From: Balaenoptera acutorostrata
Lineage: Eukaryota; Chordata; Mammalia; Artiodactyla; Balaenopteridae
Assembly: GCF_949987535.1 (NCBI RefSeq)
Contig: NC_080070.1
Coordinates: 11,342,016-11,406,015, forward strand
Length of the DNA stretch: 64,000 nt
Reading direction: 5' to 3'
Made by a program: the position numbers and the translations under genes. Each line of letters starts with the position of its first letter. The stretch's first letter is position 1. The notes beneath the pieces were generated by a model that was not told the DNA's origin, did no database searches, and saw nothing but the letters and a program-made list of their open reading frames with translations. This document shows, piece after piece, positions 1-11,290 of this stretch.

Positions 1-254
1 GGTTTTTTTCTTTTTTGCCTCTCACTGTAATGTGCTCCTTATAGCTTTGCTTTCAGTCCATCTGCTATTCATCATCTGTAGCTTGTCATTACCTAAAAAC
101 TGTTGTTTGGTTAATATGGCAAGTATAATGCACGCTTACCATCGTTCAGCCAGTTGTGCATTTTTTTCTGGCTCTTTGCATTGCCTGGCGGAATACTTCC
201 TGTGAGATGCGAAAAGGAAGCTGAAGAATTCAGTTTTCAAACTCCATAGTGTCC
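1..254. other. Unassigned sequence
   Basis: AT-rich single-copy-looking DNA with a pyrimidine-rich start. I see no repeat, exon or RNA gene in it. Confidence 0.5.
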
Positions 255-500
255 ATTTATTTGGTCAACAAACAGTTATGGAGTGCCTGCTACCTACCTG
301 TTGCACTGCTGAGCAATTGAAGATTAAACAGAAATAGTAACATATGTTCTTTACTCTCTAGTATATGTCTAGTGAAGAAGACATTTATAAAACACAGACA
401 TAAAGCAAGGTCAAAAGGTTAGTACATAAAGATGATGAAAGATTATATAATCTGGTCATGGGTGTGTAAGGAAATGCTTCACAGAGGCACTCACATTTTA
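255..500 (-). mobile_element. L2 LINE fragment, antisense
   Basis: The text around 263-300 (tcaacaaacagttatggagtgcctgctac) follows the reverse complement of the L2 3' end (tcaacaaatatttattgagtgcctac). The 'cttcacagaggcactcacattt' stretch near 477-498 fits the next part of the same consensus. It is strongly diverged, so the edges are approximate. Confidence 0.45.
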
Positions 501-521
501 TTTGCTTATTTAATTCAACAA

Positions 522-641
522 TTTTTTTTTTTTTGGCTGCTGTATGGCTTGTGGGATCCTAGTTCCCTGACCAGGGATTGAACCCCGGCCCTCGGCAGTG
601 AAAGCCTGGAGTCCTAACTACTGGGCCACCAGGGAATTCCC
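522..641 (-). mobile_element. CHR/Bov-tA-like tRNA-derived SINE, short form
   Basis: Read on the minus strand, this is a compact SINE: 'gggaattccctggtggccca' at 641 downward, a B-box-like 'ggttcaatccc', then 'gatcccacaagcc' and an A tail (the T run at 522-534). It lacks the long 3' half seen in the younger SINEs of this window. It sits in the 3' end of an L2 copy, with L2-like sequence on both sides. Confidence 0.9.
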
Positions 642-785
642 AAGAAATATTTCTTGAGTACCTGCTATATGTCAGGTACTTTTCTGGGGATACAGCAGCA
701 AACAACAACGACAACAAAAAAAAAAACCCTTCCTTTCATGGAACATAGATGGTGTTGAGCTTACATTTCAGCAGACTCTCGAAGG
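642..785 (-). mobile_element. L2 LINE 3' end, antisense
   Basis: The segment 'cttgagtacctgctatatgt' followed by 'ggatacagcagcaaacaa' and 'catggaacatagatgg...gagcttacattt' matches the reverse complement of the L2 3' terminal region. An A-rich run at 713-726 interrupts it. Confidence 0.75.
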
Positions 786-1394
786 ATGAGTGGATGTCTG
801 TTATTGAAGATGATGGGAAAGTCATTCCAGTTAGAAGGAGCCACTAAAGAAAGATAGAGCTGAAGGGCACGTTGTGGCATCTACAGGTAATTCTGAGCAA
901 CCATATGGAAAATATCGAAAGATCAGACTCAGAAGACTACTTTGGATCCTGCCTCTGAAGAGCCTTGAACTCTGCATACTACAGTATGAACTTGTTTGCC
1001 ATAAGCTATGGGAAGTCATTAGAAGATTTCAGTTAGCAGTCTGACATGCACAGATACGCTTCTTAGATTTCTAATTAGATGTTTTTTAAATACCTGTACT
1101 TTCCCAACAGTTTCTGAAGCGTGAAACTCTCTACAGTTGTGAAGCATTGAGCTTTATCATTTTATAATGATTTTATGATGCTGTGAATGCTAAAATAGTC
1201 AACTGTAACTTGTCTCTATGTAAACACTCTGGCTAAGAGGTAACTAGATGGAGTACAAAGATTTTTGCAAAGTAAAATTGGAAGATTAACTGATAGCAAA
1301 AACCACATCTAAAAATGACTTCTGCTCTTAAGATCTTTTCATTATCTGTGGTATTCTATATCTTCATTGTATAATTGTAGACTTCCTAAAATGT
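786..1394. other. Unassigned sequence
   Basis: AT-rich DNA without a repeat I can name and without a convincing exon. The short minus-strand open frame at 831-1019 has no recognisable protein features. Confidence 0.5.
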
Positions 1395-2280
1395 ATTCAG
1401 CTTGGGATTTCTTGGAATTCCTCCATCTATAGATTGCTGTCTGTCCTCAGTTTGGAAAACTCTCAACCATTATGCTTTCAAATATTGTCTCATCCCCCGT
1501 TTTCTTTCTCCCTTCTTCTGCAACTCCAATTAAGCATATATGTGATCCTCTAATTGTATCATATATATCTCAGAACTTGTCTCTTGTATTTTCTGTCTTA
1601 ATCTCTCTGGGCTGCATTCTGAAGTTCCTCGTCACCTCTGCAATCCACTTTACTCTTCTGCGTTAGCTGTTCTATTTTGCTACTAAACTCATCCTTTCAG
1701 TAGCAAAGGCTATTCCTGCCATGATTCATCTCTCTTACAAGCTTTCCCTTTACTCACATTTTAAAAACTCTTAAAACATAATTGTCCTACTTCCTTTATA
1801 GTCTAGAAAAATTCTGATATCTTCAGTCTTTATAAGTCATCTATCTTTTATGTTCTCTTTTGCTTTTCTATTTTGTAACCTTGATTCATTCCATACTTTG
1901 TGACTTTTAGCCATGACCTCATATTTCTGAGAACTTTACCTGTGGGAATTAGTTATAGAAGGAGTTAAAAGTGAGTCCAAGGAGAATTCAGAGTGGACTT
2001 CCAACCCAGTTATTTATAGGCACTAATAACTTAGGACCTTTTGTTTGAGACTTTTTTGGACCATCTCAGCGGTATGTATTTTGAAGCTAATTCTGCTGGG
2101 AGTTTGACTTCCAATTACAGATGCCCAAGGAAGACTTGTTCCTCTTCTTAGCCAAGGTTTGGCTGGACAGCTTTCCTAGCATTCACATGGGAGTATCCTT
2201 TATATTCGTCTTGTCTCTGAGAATCTCCGCTGAAGTGGTGCAGTCTCCTTTTACACTCCTACGTTGCTCAGGCTTGCTCT
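1395..2280 (-). mobile_element. Ancient L1M-family fragment, antisense
   Basis: The order of phrases matches the T-rich reverse complement of old mammalian L1M elements: 'ctctcaaccattatgctttc', 'aaatattgtctcatccccc', 'ctccaattaagcatatatgt', then 'ctctctgggctgcattctg', and near 2090 'gctaattctgctgggagttt'. Divergence is high, and the subfamily and exact edges cannot be fixed by eye. Confidence 0.6.
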
Positions 2281-2504
2281 CCTAATGACCTTCCATGCTT
2301 GGAGGCCTAAGCAACTGAAACTCAAGTTCATCTGATTTGGTAAAAATCAAATGCCTGTAAGGTGAAAGGTAGATTGGTGTTCTTTTTCAATCAAAACTTA
2401 GTTTTTGGCTTTTGAATATTCTTTGAAAAAAAGAAAAAGATGTTTGATGCGTTGTGAAAGATTCCCTTTAATTTTTTTCTAGCTTTTTTTATTGTTGTCG
2501 GTTG

Positions 2505-2790
2505 GCCAGGGTACTAATCTACCCTGTGTATGTTGCAGTGATAATTAACCCCCAAATCTCAGAGGCTTAACTGAGATTAACCTTAATTTTTGTTCTCATT
2601 CATGGAAAATCTGGTGTGATTTGGGCAGTATCCTCCATCTTATATCCAAGCCAATTGGGAACATGTTGAGTCAGCAGGGGAAAAAAGGTTACTGTAAAGA
2701 GTGGCACTGCATGTTTTTAAAGGCGAGGCCTGGCTGTGGCTTGTGTCACCTTTGGTGGGAACACGGTTACACTGCCCCAGCTCAGTGTGA
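2505..2790. mobile_element. Old medium-reiteration or MaLR-like repeat, family unresolved
   Basis: The 'gataattaacccccaaatct' + 'cagaggcttaa' opening resembles the end of MLT1-type or MER-type repeats (consensus-like 'ccccaaatctcagtggctta'). The later 'ggcgaggcctggctgtggc' also looks repeat-like. I cannot choose between families. Confidence 0.35.
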
Positions 2791-3794
2791 GGTGGTCTAA
2801 GAGAGGAAGGCTGTGGGCCGGGAAGATGACTGAGCACAGACCATTGTCTCTGTCAAAGACAGAGATTATGTTCTGTGACATAATCATCTTTTTTTTTTTT
2901 TTCCATTTATGATATGTCAGACTTTAATCGTTGAAGGAGAGTCCCCAGTTCCCCAAACATAGTAATCATGGTAAGTGTGCCTGCATACACCATGTCCTCT
3001 AGAATCTCTCTCTGGTCATTTTGATTTTGTCTTACTGAAACAACTAGAAAATTACCTTACCCTATCAAGTGAGTATTACATAGTGTGAGGCAGAAAGTTC
3101 ACGCAAGACCATACCCTCTCCATTGCATGAGAGGCGTGAGAATGTTTAGCACAGACTTTCCTCTGGGGGCTCAGTAGGGTTGGCTCTGCTCGTCTTTCCC
3201 AGGGAGCACATCCCAGGTCTCTGCTTCTCAGTCACTTTTAGTGAGAGGGTAGTTAGACAGCAATCAGGGCAACTGCAAAAGCCAAAACGAGTATGTTTGA
3301 GGGCTTAAGATACGAATCAGTCTTACACACGCTACCATATTTTTAAGCAGTTTTAATTGTACACTTATGAAATGTGATTAACACTAAAAATAAATTAAAA
3401 GCTGATCATTGCACAGAAGCAGCCTATATCCTAGAAATGGAACACTCAACGTTGGAGCTGAAATGACTCCGTAAGATGTATTTTCATTTATCTCTGTGTT
3501 ATACGTGGCATATGTAGTAAAGTACGCATCTGTATTAGGTAGTGTGCATATTCAGGACGGATGTCTACGGGATACTGTTCCTTGTTAACAGGGCTTATTG
3601 TAGTCACAATCAGGACGGGCATACCATAAACGTAAATTGAAACCATTTTCAAATATTTTGGTGCTAGACTAAGGAAGTCAATCTGGTTTGCTTCAGTGAC
3701 AGATAAAGAATGCTTTCAGAATGTTTTAAATGTACTTTTTAATTGAAAGTCATCAAATAGCTATTCTTGAGAAAGGAGATAATTTGGGGACTTG
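2791..3794. other. Unassigned sequence with a poly-T run
   Basis: There is a T run at about 2889-2902. The rest shows no repeat or gene that I recognise. Confidence 0.45.
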
Positions 3795-3905
3795 TACAAG
3801 AAGCATGTCATTTGAGCTTCATAACAGTCCTGAGAGGCAAGCAGGACAGATCCTAAGAATCACACGGCAGTGTTTTGACTCAGCAGTTTTTCCACTGCAC
3901 TACAT
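3795..3905 (-). mobile_element. MIR SINE fragment, antisense (weak)
   Basis: The 'catttgagcttcataacagt' + 'cctgagaggcaagcaggaca' pattern resembles the reverse complement of the MIR core ('atttaatcctcacaacaacc' + 'ctatgaggtaggtact'). Heavily diverged. Confidence 0.4.
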
Positions 3906-4000
3906 TTCCTTCTTCATGGGATTAATGGGCTGAGATGGAAATGACGAACTCTTAAAACAAGTCACAGTCTGCAGGCTGGTCATTATCCATAGTGTATGCA

Positions 4001-4042
4001 TACACACACACACACACGCACACACACACCCACACACACACA
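4001..4042. repeat. (CA)n microsatellite
   Basis: Alternating CA with single-base interruptions near 4018 and 4030. Confidence 0.95.
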
Positions 4043-4756
4043 AATTCTCTACAGTATTCTTTTCAAATAAGATTGATCTTGGATGCACCTTAGGGGTATA
4101 TCCTACCTTGTGGCTTTACCCTGAAATTAAACAAAAATAACACTCTGCATTTTCCTCAACTATAACAAAATCTACCTACAGCAAGAATCTTTCTTATTTA
4201 AACAGATTAAATGAGATTGCCATCAAACTTTGCTAAAATATATCAAAAGTGGTAGAATTCAATATAAATGTTAATTATTATGAGTATTATTTTTGAGGAC
4301 AGTGTCTTCTAGAATTGGTTCTATAATTCTAGGTTGTGTGAAATTGAAGATAATAGCAGGAGGTGTGAGATGTCTTATGGGACCTGTGTGTTTGGCTGAT
4401 AAATGTTTTAGTGCTTGTATTTGCTCTATGACGGTTAAGTGGCTGGGATAGCCCTGGACCATGGAACTAAAATGTGCTTCTCTTGATTTTTCTAAAAAAA
4501 AGCCTCCCAACCCTCAACTCATCTTAATGTTTCTGTAATGTTCTGTGTTTCTTTCTCTACATACGAGACTCTCGTGAGACCGTGTTGTGTAAATAAGCCA
4601 TCATCCTTCATTCGTTAAGGGTATGTTAGTCATTTGGGACAGGCCTGTATGTTGAGAGCCATTCAGTTAAAGTTGTGTAGATTGTTGCAGCCTAAAATCT
4701 TTCATCTAATTCTCTTTTCAGTCCACTTCCTATGACTCATTTTTGTTAATTACAAA
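4043..4756. other. Unassigned sequence
   Basis: No repeat or exon recognised. A 79-residue minus-strand open frame at 4271-4510 shows no domain-like features and is most likely chance. Confidence 0.45.
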
Positions 4757-4841
4757 TAGCTGATTCAGTTTGTTATACAGCAGAAACTAACACAACACTG
4801 TAAAGCAATTATACTCCAATAAAGATGTTAAAAAAAAAAAA
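4757..4841 (+). mobile_element. L1 3' terminus, sense
   Basis: Sequence reads 'agctgattcagtttgttata', 'cagcagaaactaacacaaca', 'tgtaaagcaattatactcca' + 'ataaagatgtt' and then a poly-A tail ending near 4841. This is the sense form of the L1 3' end found antisense elsewhere in the window (e.g. at 49776 and 62400). It is only about 85 bp, so the copy is extremely 5'-truncated. It is the only clear plus-strand L1 here. Confidence 0.88.
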
Positions 4842-5770
4842 GGCAATAGTGTACTTCCAGGTCTATATAAATTTGGAAGACTGGAAGTTTTTAGCTGGTT
4901 GACTTTTTAGAATATACTGTCTTTTCGATTGTATTTAGGCATGTTTTACTTGCTGCGGGTCAGATGTCATCATGAGTGAAAACCTCAGTAGGTAACGTTT
5001 ACTTTGAAGGGATGTTCAAACTGCCATTTGAAAATAGCAAATTAAAAATAGAATGCCTAACAGCCCCTCCCTGAAGAGTCACCATCCCTCTTTCACCCCC
5101 CAAAAATGTGTTCTGAATAAGACATCATGCCCTTTTATGAGCAGGCGATTTTATGAAAATGGTGAGAGACATTTTAGCCATGAAACCCCGCTGATGTCAG
5201 TGACGGGTTAGGCTGTGTTCCCCATGAAGACAGCCAGGTGCCCAGAGCGTGTTTGTCGCACTAACTATGCAGGGTGTGGATGGCTCCAGGTTTCACATAC
5301 ATACTTTCTCATTTTCTGGTCCTGTGCTTCTCACGAGTCCGGAATCACTAGCTTCTGTACACTGAGCATAAATTATCTTTTATCTCCAAGTTTTATGGCA
5401 GTTGGTAATACAAGTTAATAGGATTTATGACCAAAAAATGAGCTGTCCGAGAGTTAATAAGGCATGCCTTTTGCGTTATCCCAAACCTCGTTCAGTGATC
5501 CCTGTTCAGGATTCCAGTGTCTGATGTATAAGAGGACGGTGTTACAGAGCGACGCTGTTGGTTTTTATCTCAGTTGAACAAACTTCTACATACGTTGTAA
5601 ATATTTCTTCCTCATGATCTTAGCCATGTTTCCTACTGCTCGTTTTTTTCCTCTCACTAGATCAATTATTTACTGTGTAAAGTCCTGACATTTTCTCCAT
5701 TATACATTTGAAATGCTGGTAATGAATATGATAGAAAGATGTTAGTAGTCTGATAGAAAGAAGCTGAATA
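4842..5770. other. Unassigned sequence
   Basis: No repeat or coding exon recognised. A plus-strand 67-residue open frame at 5215-5418 lacks any family signature. Confidence 0.45.
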
Positions 5771-5820
5771 TTCATGATGTAAATTTGGCGTTCATGATGT
5801 AAATTTGGCGTGCATGATGG
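5771..5820. repeat. 20-bp tandem duplication with partial third copy
   Basis: Unit 'ttcatgatgtaaatttggcg' is repeated exactly at 5771-5790 and 5791-5810. A partial third unit ('tgcatgatgg') follows at 5811-5820. Confidence 0.97.
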
Positions 5821-6089
5821 TTTCTGCAGAGAACCAGGGGTTTGGATATGTCTGTCCACACGTCCAGCACCATCTCATCAGTGATAACACCAGAGAAGTG
5901 ATTCTCAGAGTGATTTAGAGCGAGGGGACTCTATAGACAACACTGATAATCTTCTCAGTATTTATTAGCCAATTATAATTCCTTTCTTTGGATTATTATT
6001 TCATTCTCCCCCTGTATCTTCTCAATTTTTGTTGTTGCTTGGCATCTTAGAATCTTTTGTATAAATTATACAGTAGCATACAACCATTC
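5821..6089. other. Unassigned sequence
   Basis: Nothing recognisable between the tandem duplication and the MIR-like segment. Confidence 0.45.
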
Positions 6090-6215
6090 AGTATTGGTGT
6101 AAATAGTATAGAGTCTGAGAGATCATTTTATAGATGAGCAATTGCAGACACTTAAAGGTAAAGTGATTTTCCCAAGGTTACGCGCAGCGTTTTCTTGAAA
6201 GAAAATTTATGCTGA
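6090..6215 (-). mobile_element. MIR SINE fragment, antisense
   Basis: 'cattttatagatgagcaatt' followed by 'aaagtgattttcccaaggtt' matches the reverse complement of the conserved MIR core ('cattttacagatgaggaaac', 'taacttgcccaaggtca'). Confidence 0.5.
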
Positions 6216-6949
6216 GAATGAAGTAGATTTCATGCAGCGATGCCTAGAAGAGGACCGCTAGGCATTTCAAGTCTGTAAACGGCCTGCCACTCAGAGCCTG
6301 CTCAATCTCTGTTTCCTCTTCCACAAGGCAAATTGCTATCCCCCTTCCTTCCTTCCTCTGTCCTACACCCACCTAAGCTTCCTTCTCTGGGAAAGTCCTG
6401 CCACTCAATGTCTGACCTAAACACTCTTCAAAGTGGCTCCTTGCTTTGCTTACTCTTTTTCTTTGGCTTGTCTGCTCTGTATGCCAGGGCAGCAGATTCT
6501 TCTCGACGAGGACTGCACACAGACACACATCTGCCCGAAGTACCCTCTTCTTTCCCTCGCTTCATACCTTGCCCAGCTTTCTAGGAAAATGTTTCTATGC
6601 CCCTTCTCTCCTCTTCTGTCCCCTTCCGGGTGCTTTTCCCTCCTCTCACTACATGGCATTTAAAAAATATAAAACAAAACCCTATCCTGTTGTAGAACAG
6701 TGTATTTGCCTTTCTTAGTAGTCAGACATTAAATTTTAATGTGCAATAAAACCACAGAATTCCAGAGCTCTACAACTCTGATTTTGTAAGCACCCCAGTG
6801 TCCCCTTTAGATCTCTATAGGAACTTTCCCTCTGTGGTTTTTATCCATGTTTAATGAAACTAACTTTCTTTAACTAAGAAGTGAAATCACACATTCATGA
6901 AGTGTTTATTTTGTAGGTTTGTTTTCTGTTCTGCTGATTCTGTTTTTGT
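6216..6949. other. Unassigned, pyrimidine-rich in part
   Basis: The 6330-6660 stretch is C/T-rich, which opens several overlapping plus-strand frames at once (6333-6584, 6433-6663, 6446-6718). Overlap in all three frames is what compositional bias produces, so I do not call a gene. Confidence 0.5.
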
Positions 6950-8080
6950 TGTTGTATAGCATAGAATACTTCAGAAAAAAACATTCTTTAAGCACCAATT
7001 ATGTGATAGACACAGTGGTGGGCAGTGCGTGTGAAGAAGTAAAAGGCACTGCTTCTATTCTACTACTTAGAGTTGAGTGGAAAAGATGGAAGAGTAAATA
7101 GCAAAATTTACACCCCTTATAAGGAAACACTGGGCTCTATAAGGGTGGCGTGGAAAAAAACATTTAACCCAGACTGGGCACAGGGTTGGTGGTGAGAATG
7201 GGGACAGTCTCTGAGGGAGATCCTAGCTGATGGGCAGTTAGGCAAAGAAAGGAATAAAGACATTTATTGTGAAAAGGCAAGGGGGGCCTTAGAGAACTTG
7301 CCACCTTTGGGGGAATCTCCAAATTGCTGGATCCTGGGGAGCCTCGGAGATGCAGCTAGAAGTAAGAAGGTTCTAGATCATGAGGGGCTTGTTTGCATTC
7401 TCAGGAAGATGGTCTTTATATTGAGGGCCAAGTTCAGGTATTAAGTGTTTTTATCAGGGAATGACGTTAGATTAACATTTTAGATAGTTTGGTAGCAATG
7501 TGAAGGATAAATAGATTAGGGAAGAGATGGAAGCCATTCAACTACTTCAGAAATCCAAGAAGGGAGTGGTGAGTAAGTAAACTTAAGTAAAGATGGGCAT
7601 GAAGAAGAGATGATACAGTTCGTCGGGATGTGGGTTCAAAAGTCTTTGCAGGAGCATAGAGGGAGGAATCAGTGCAATGCCTAGGATTCAGGATGAGGCA
7701 ACTGGGTGTTGTCTTTCTTTGAAATAAAGAATGTGAGAAGAACAGAACGAAATGGGAAGATAATCAGCTGAATTGGGGACATAAAGAGATTGGTCTGTTT
7801 TGGGAACTGAGTAGAATTGCCTAAAAGGGTTAAATATTCTGCCTGACCGGGCGGTGTACCTTGAGATCCATCAATATATACGTGGTAATTAGAAACCTGG
7901 GACTGGACTCATCACCCTGGAAGGACGGTGTAGAGTGTAAAGAGCCACGGCAGGTGGTAGAACTCGAGGGAATTCCTTAAAGGAGAAGAAACAGAACTAA
8001 AAGAGAGTGAGGCTGAAACGAAGGTGGGTTAGAGTTTCAAGAGGCAAGGGAGTGATCAACAAGGGTATCAAGAATTAAAA
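6950..8080 (-). mobile_element. Long L2 LINE fragment, antisense
   Basis: This follows the reverse-complement L2 consensus for over 1 kb. It starts with the 3' end ('caccaattatgtgatagaca'), passes 'gggaagagatggaagccatt' (consensus 'gatgggaagccattgga'), and ends with 'gagtgatcaacaagggtatc', which antisense-encodes part of the reverse-transcriptase C-terminal region in intact L2. Reading frames are destroyed. An A run follows at 8077-8089. Confidence 0.8.
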
Positions 8081-8639
8081 AAAAAAAAATGATATCATGA
8101 GTTTGGAAGCTAGGAAGACTTGATAAGGTACAGTTTTCATGGTAAAATATAGGTAGGAACCAGATTATTCTGAGTTGAGTATTAAATGGGAAGGGAGGTA
8201 GACATATATTTCTCTTTATTATTGTTTGCCCTTTTTCATTGTTCTCTCATAAGCAGTTGAAATTTTTTTGGACTAACCTGGGAACTAATGACGGCTTACA
8301 AAACTATTTTGGTGAGACCATTTTCCAAGTTAAAAACAAAACCAGAAGAGGAATGTTTGGGACTATGCCTTTATTTCTTTTCCAGGATGACCAGAAGTGT
8401 AGCTGCCATGCTGACCCTTTTTAAGATGGGTTACACAATTATGGTCACTAATTATATCACTAAATCCTGGTGAAGTATGTTGCAATGTGTTTTAAATCCA
8501 TATTGTCTTCGAAAACAAGCAGAAGGACCACCCCCAGCTCCACAATCCTGACAGGCCCTTCTCTCCTTTCCGTGGGCAGCCTTGGTCTGGGCATCAGCAC
8601 GAAGCTTTGAGTCAGACCTTTTCATCTGCCTCTTTCTGG
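8081..8639. other. Unassigned sequence
   Basis: No repeat or exon recognised. Two overlapping short plus-strand frames at 8239-8473 have no family features. Confidence 0.45.
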
Positions 8640-8840
8640 TCTGTCATCTTTTCAGTGTTACATGACCTAGGGAAACTGACCTATCTCCTGTTATCCAAGC
8701 TGACCACAATCACTCCTTTCTCTGCCTAAAATATTTTTTGTTGAAGTCACCCTCTTCTTTTAAAGCCCTACTCAAATTCTCTGTCTCCAGAATTTCCAAA
8801 TAAACCTCTCTGAACTTCCCTCATCTGGATTATTTTCATC
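8640..8840 (+). mobile_element. L2 LINE-like fragment, sense (weak)
   Basis: 'ttctctgcctaaaatatttt' then 'aaagccctactcaaattctc' resembles the sense L2 passage 'ctctgcctggaatgctcttc ... tcagctcaaatgtcacc'. Diverged and uncertain. Confidence 0.45.
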
Positions 8841-8987
8841 ATTTTTAAAAATCTTTTTTCTCCTATGGGCCTCAAGCAGTTTATCCATAAAAGAAAATTC
8901 ATTAGGGTATAACTTCTCTCATTTTCTGAACCTTAAAAAAATACAGTCGCCTATTTTTAATCAAAGGTGAAATAATAACGATCATAC

Positions 8988-9017
8988 TTCATCCAGTGGT
9001 AGTTCATCCAGTGGTAG
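8988..9017. repeat. 15-bp perfect tandem duplication
   Basis: 'ttcatccagtggtag' occurs at 8988-9002 and again, exactly, at 9003-9017. Confidence 0.97.
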
Positions 9018-10207
9018 CCAAATCCAGATAAATAGGAAGTTTTAGATGATCTCAATGTACTATTGCCATTATCAGGAGTGTTCATTAGTGCCTCCCCTTG
9101 TAGAATACAGGGTGCCTGGGCATCCCAGGTTGGGAGTCAGAGGCTCTGACTTTGTCTACTTATTTCCTACTTAGCACATGCTTTTCTCCTAGTTTGTTGG
9201 AAGCTCACGTGGGGAGGAGCGATAGCTTCTGTTAGTGGCTGCTGGTGTGCTAGTTCTCTTGAGCAGATACACGAGGAGGATGGTGGCAGGGGTGGTAGGT
9301 TTTAAAGCAGCCTGGATACAATGAAGCTTCAGGGGTAAAGGCCGGAAATGATAACCCTGATCCCCGCCGCTCACCCATGCAACATACAAGTTCTTCGACC
9401 TTAAAGAAGTCTTTCAGTCAGGGAGATTTACAGAAAGATGCCCATCAGCAAAAACCTAGGGTGATCCCTCAGTGATTCCAAAGCAGCAAGGGAGGAAATA
9501 TCAAATTCAGTCTCAATGGAAACTGTTTAAAAACTTACCTGGACGTTGGCCTTTTCGTTTTCAACCATGAGTGACAGAGACTCGGGTTAGGAGTCTTGAT
9601 GCAATCCAAAAGAATGCTGTGCGCAGGTAAAACAATAGAAGCGATGGCATCAGCGTTTGTCACAGCCCTGTCATCATAATTTATCATAATCCAATTCTGC
9701 GTAAAGTCATGGAATATTGGATGCTGAGTGTCATCTTTCCCTTTATCGCCCCCCACAGTCCTCTGTGGCAAGGGCACAAGTACACTGTGTCACGTGTACT
9801 TAGTTCAATTGAGCATTGCTTCAGCATCTTCCTTTGATTGAAAACAAAGGGTTGCCAATGCGGTATCAATGAACTGTGAAGTGATTTGAGTGTTACCAGC
9901 AGGGGAATGAAATGAGCTTCTGGGAATAAGACCGGCACCGGTGAAAGCTTCTATGTAAAGAGCTTCATACAGCCCCAGCTGGGTTGTATGACTTCTCATC
10001 CGATTAAGATTTTTTTTTTTCCCCTGAATTGGGGAGCATTTTGATCTTATTTGCTCCAATGCAATCAAAACTGAAAGTGAAGAAGAAGTGGAATACTTAT
10101 CCCAATAAAGTTAAGCTAGGAGGACTGGGATTCGAGGGTACTTCTTCAAACTATACATTGACGCTGGATATTTTGAAGCTCTTCCAAGGAGTGGCGTAAG
10201 GTACCTC
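9018..10207. other. Unassigned sequence with overlapping minus-strand frames
   Basis: No repeat was identified. Three overlapping minus-strand open frames (9535-9777, 9684-9938, 9805-10068) lie here in different frames. Their translations show no motif I recognise. They could be chance or a very old pseudogene; see findings. Confidence 0.4.
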
Positions 10208-10281
10208 ACCCTCATACATACACACACATACATACAACACATGTAATATACATGTGCATACACCTCCCCCCCCACCCCCCA
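10208..10281. repeat. Low-complexity CA/TA tract followed by C-run tract
   Basis: Irregular (CATA/CACA)n at 10208-10245 is followed by two long C runs separated by one A at about 10266-10280. The minus strand there is G-rich. Confidence 0.85.
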
Positions 10282-10799
10282 AGAATCTTACCTCTTCCAA
10301 GCCCAATCTCACTGAGAGGGAGGTCTTTTGGGGAGGATTTTTTTCCCGAAAACCACTATCCTATATAGTTGTCTTTTAAAAGCTACCCTTAGTCCTTCAT
10401 AACTTTGTCATGATCAGAATTAGGATATTTGACTTAGATGCGTATGAAATAGTTTAACAATAACATTTATAAAAATACATCAGAGTCAGGGACCAAGTTA
10501 GCAAAGCAGAGTATAACCAAGATGATCAATAGACGGAGAGAGAGAGCGAAAGAGAGAGTTAAACTTTGACAGAGAATAGAACACTAACGATGCCCCAATT
10601 TCCTGTTGTCTTCTGAAGTGGACTGAGGCACTGCTGATAGATGTCAAGTAGGTAGGATGTTCTAAACGTGGAAGACATACTGAGTATTAATCTACCATTG
10701 AAGTCTCTTGAGAGCCATGCATGAGTTGTAAAAAAAAAAAAAAACCAAAAACCTTTGTACCAGAAAGCCTGGAAAATTAACAAGAATATTTTTAGAGTG
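10282..10799. other. Unassigned sequence
   Basis: Contains a short GA-rich tract at about 10535-10558 and an A run at 10730-10744. Nothing else recognised. Confidence 0.45.
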
Positions 10800-10990
10800 A
10801 TACAGCACTTTGAGAGTTTGTGAAATACGTTCATCATTGTCTCACTTGATTCTCAGCAGCCCTGTTAAGCCTGCAGACAGGTACATTGTTCCTGTTTTTC
10901 AGACGAGGAAACTATGCCTAGAACAATGTTGTGAGCGCGTGGAAAATCCATGAACAGTCTAGGGATTTGCGGAAACCTAGTCCTGTACCC
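10800..10990 (-). mobile_element. MIR SINE, antisense
   Basis: 'cacttgattctcagcagccc' and 'tttttcagacgaggaaacta' + 'tgcctagaac' match the reverse-complement MIR core ('atttaatcctcacaacaacc', 'ttttacagatgaggaaactg'). Confidence 0.7.
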
Positions 10991-11164
10991 TTTGCTTTGT
11001 AGCTGCTGTCTCTTAGAATCCCCGCTTCCTCTCTGAGTGGCATTGCACCTTATGGAGGCTCCAAAAGCAGGAAGGAGAAGTAACCAGTTTCAATTATCTT
11101 CCATGCCCTGAGGGTGGTGCATTTAGGAGCGGGCACTGAAATCATCTGCATAGCATTTTTTTCT

Positions 11165-11290
11165 CCCCAGTCAACTTTTCCATTATGAAAATTGTCATAT
11201 ATACAAAGAATTTGAAGGAATAGTATAATGAGCAACACATTCCACCCATTTTTCATTTTTTAAAGCATTTGATCATGTACGCTCCATCTA
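11165..11290 (-). mobile_element. L1M 3'-end fragment, antisense
   Basis: 'cattatgaaaattgtcatat' + 'atacaaagaa...gaatagtataatgagcaac' resembles the old L1M 3' terminus, reverse complement ('ttattatggaaaatttcaaacatacacaaaag...agaatagtataatgaac'). The related text at 19190-19260 supports the assignment. Confidence 0.55.

Noticed and set aside
6333..6718. Overlapping plus-strand frames of 76-90 codons
   Set aside because: All three frames are open at once in a C/T-rich segment, which is composition bias.
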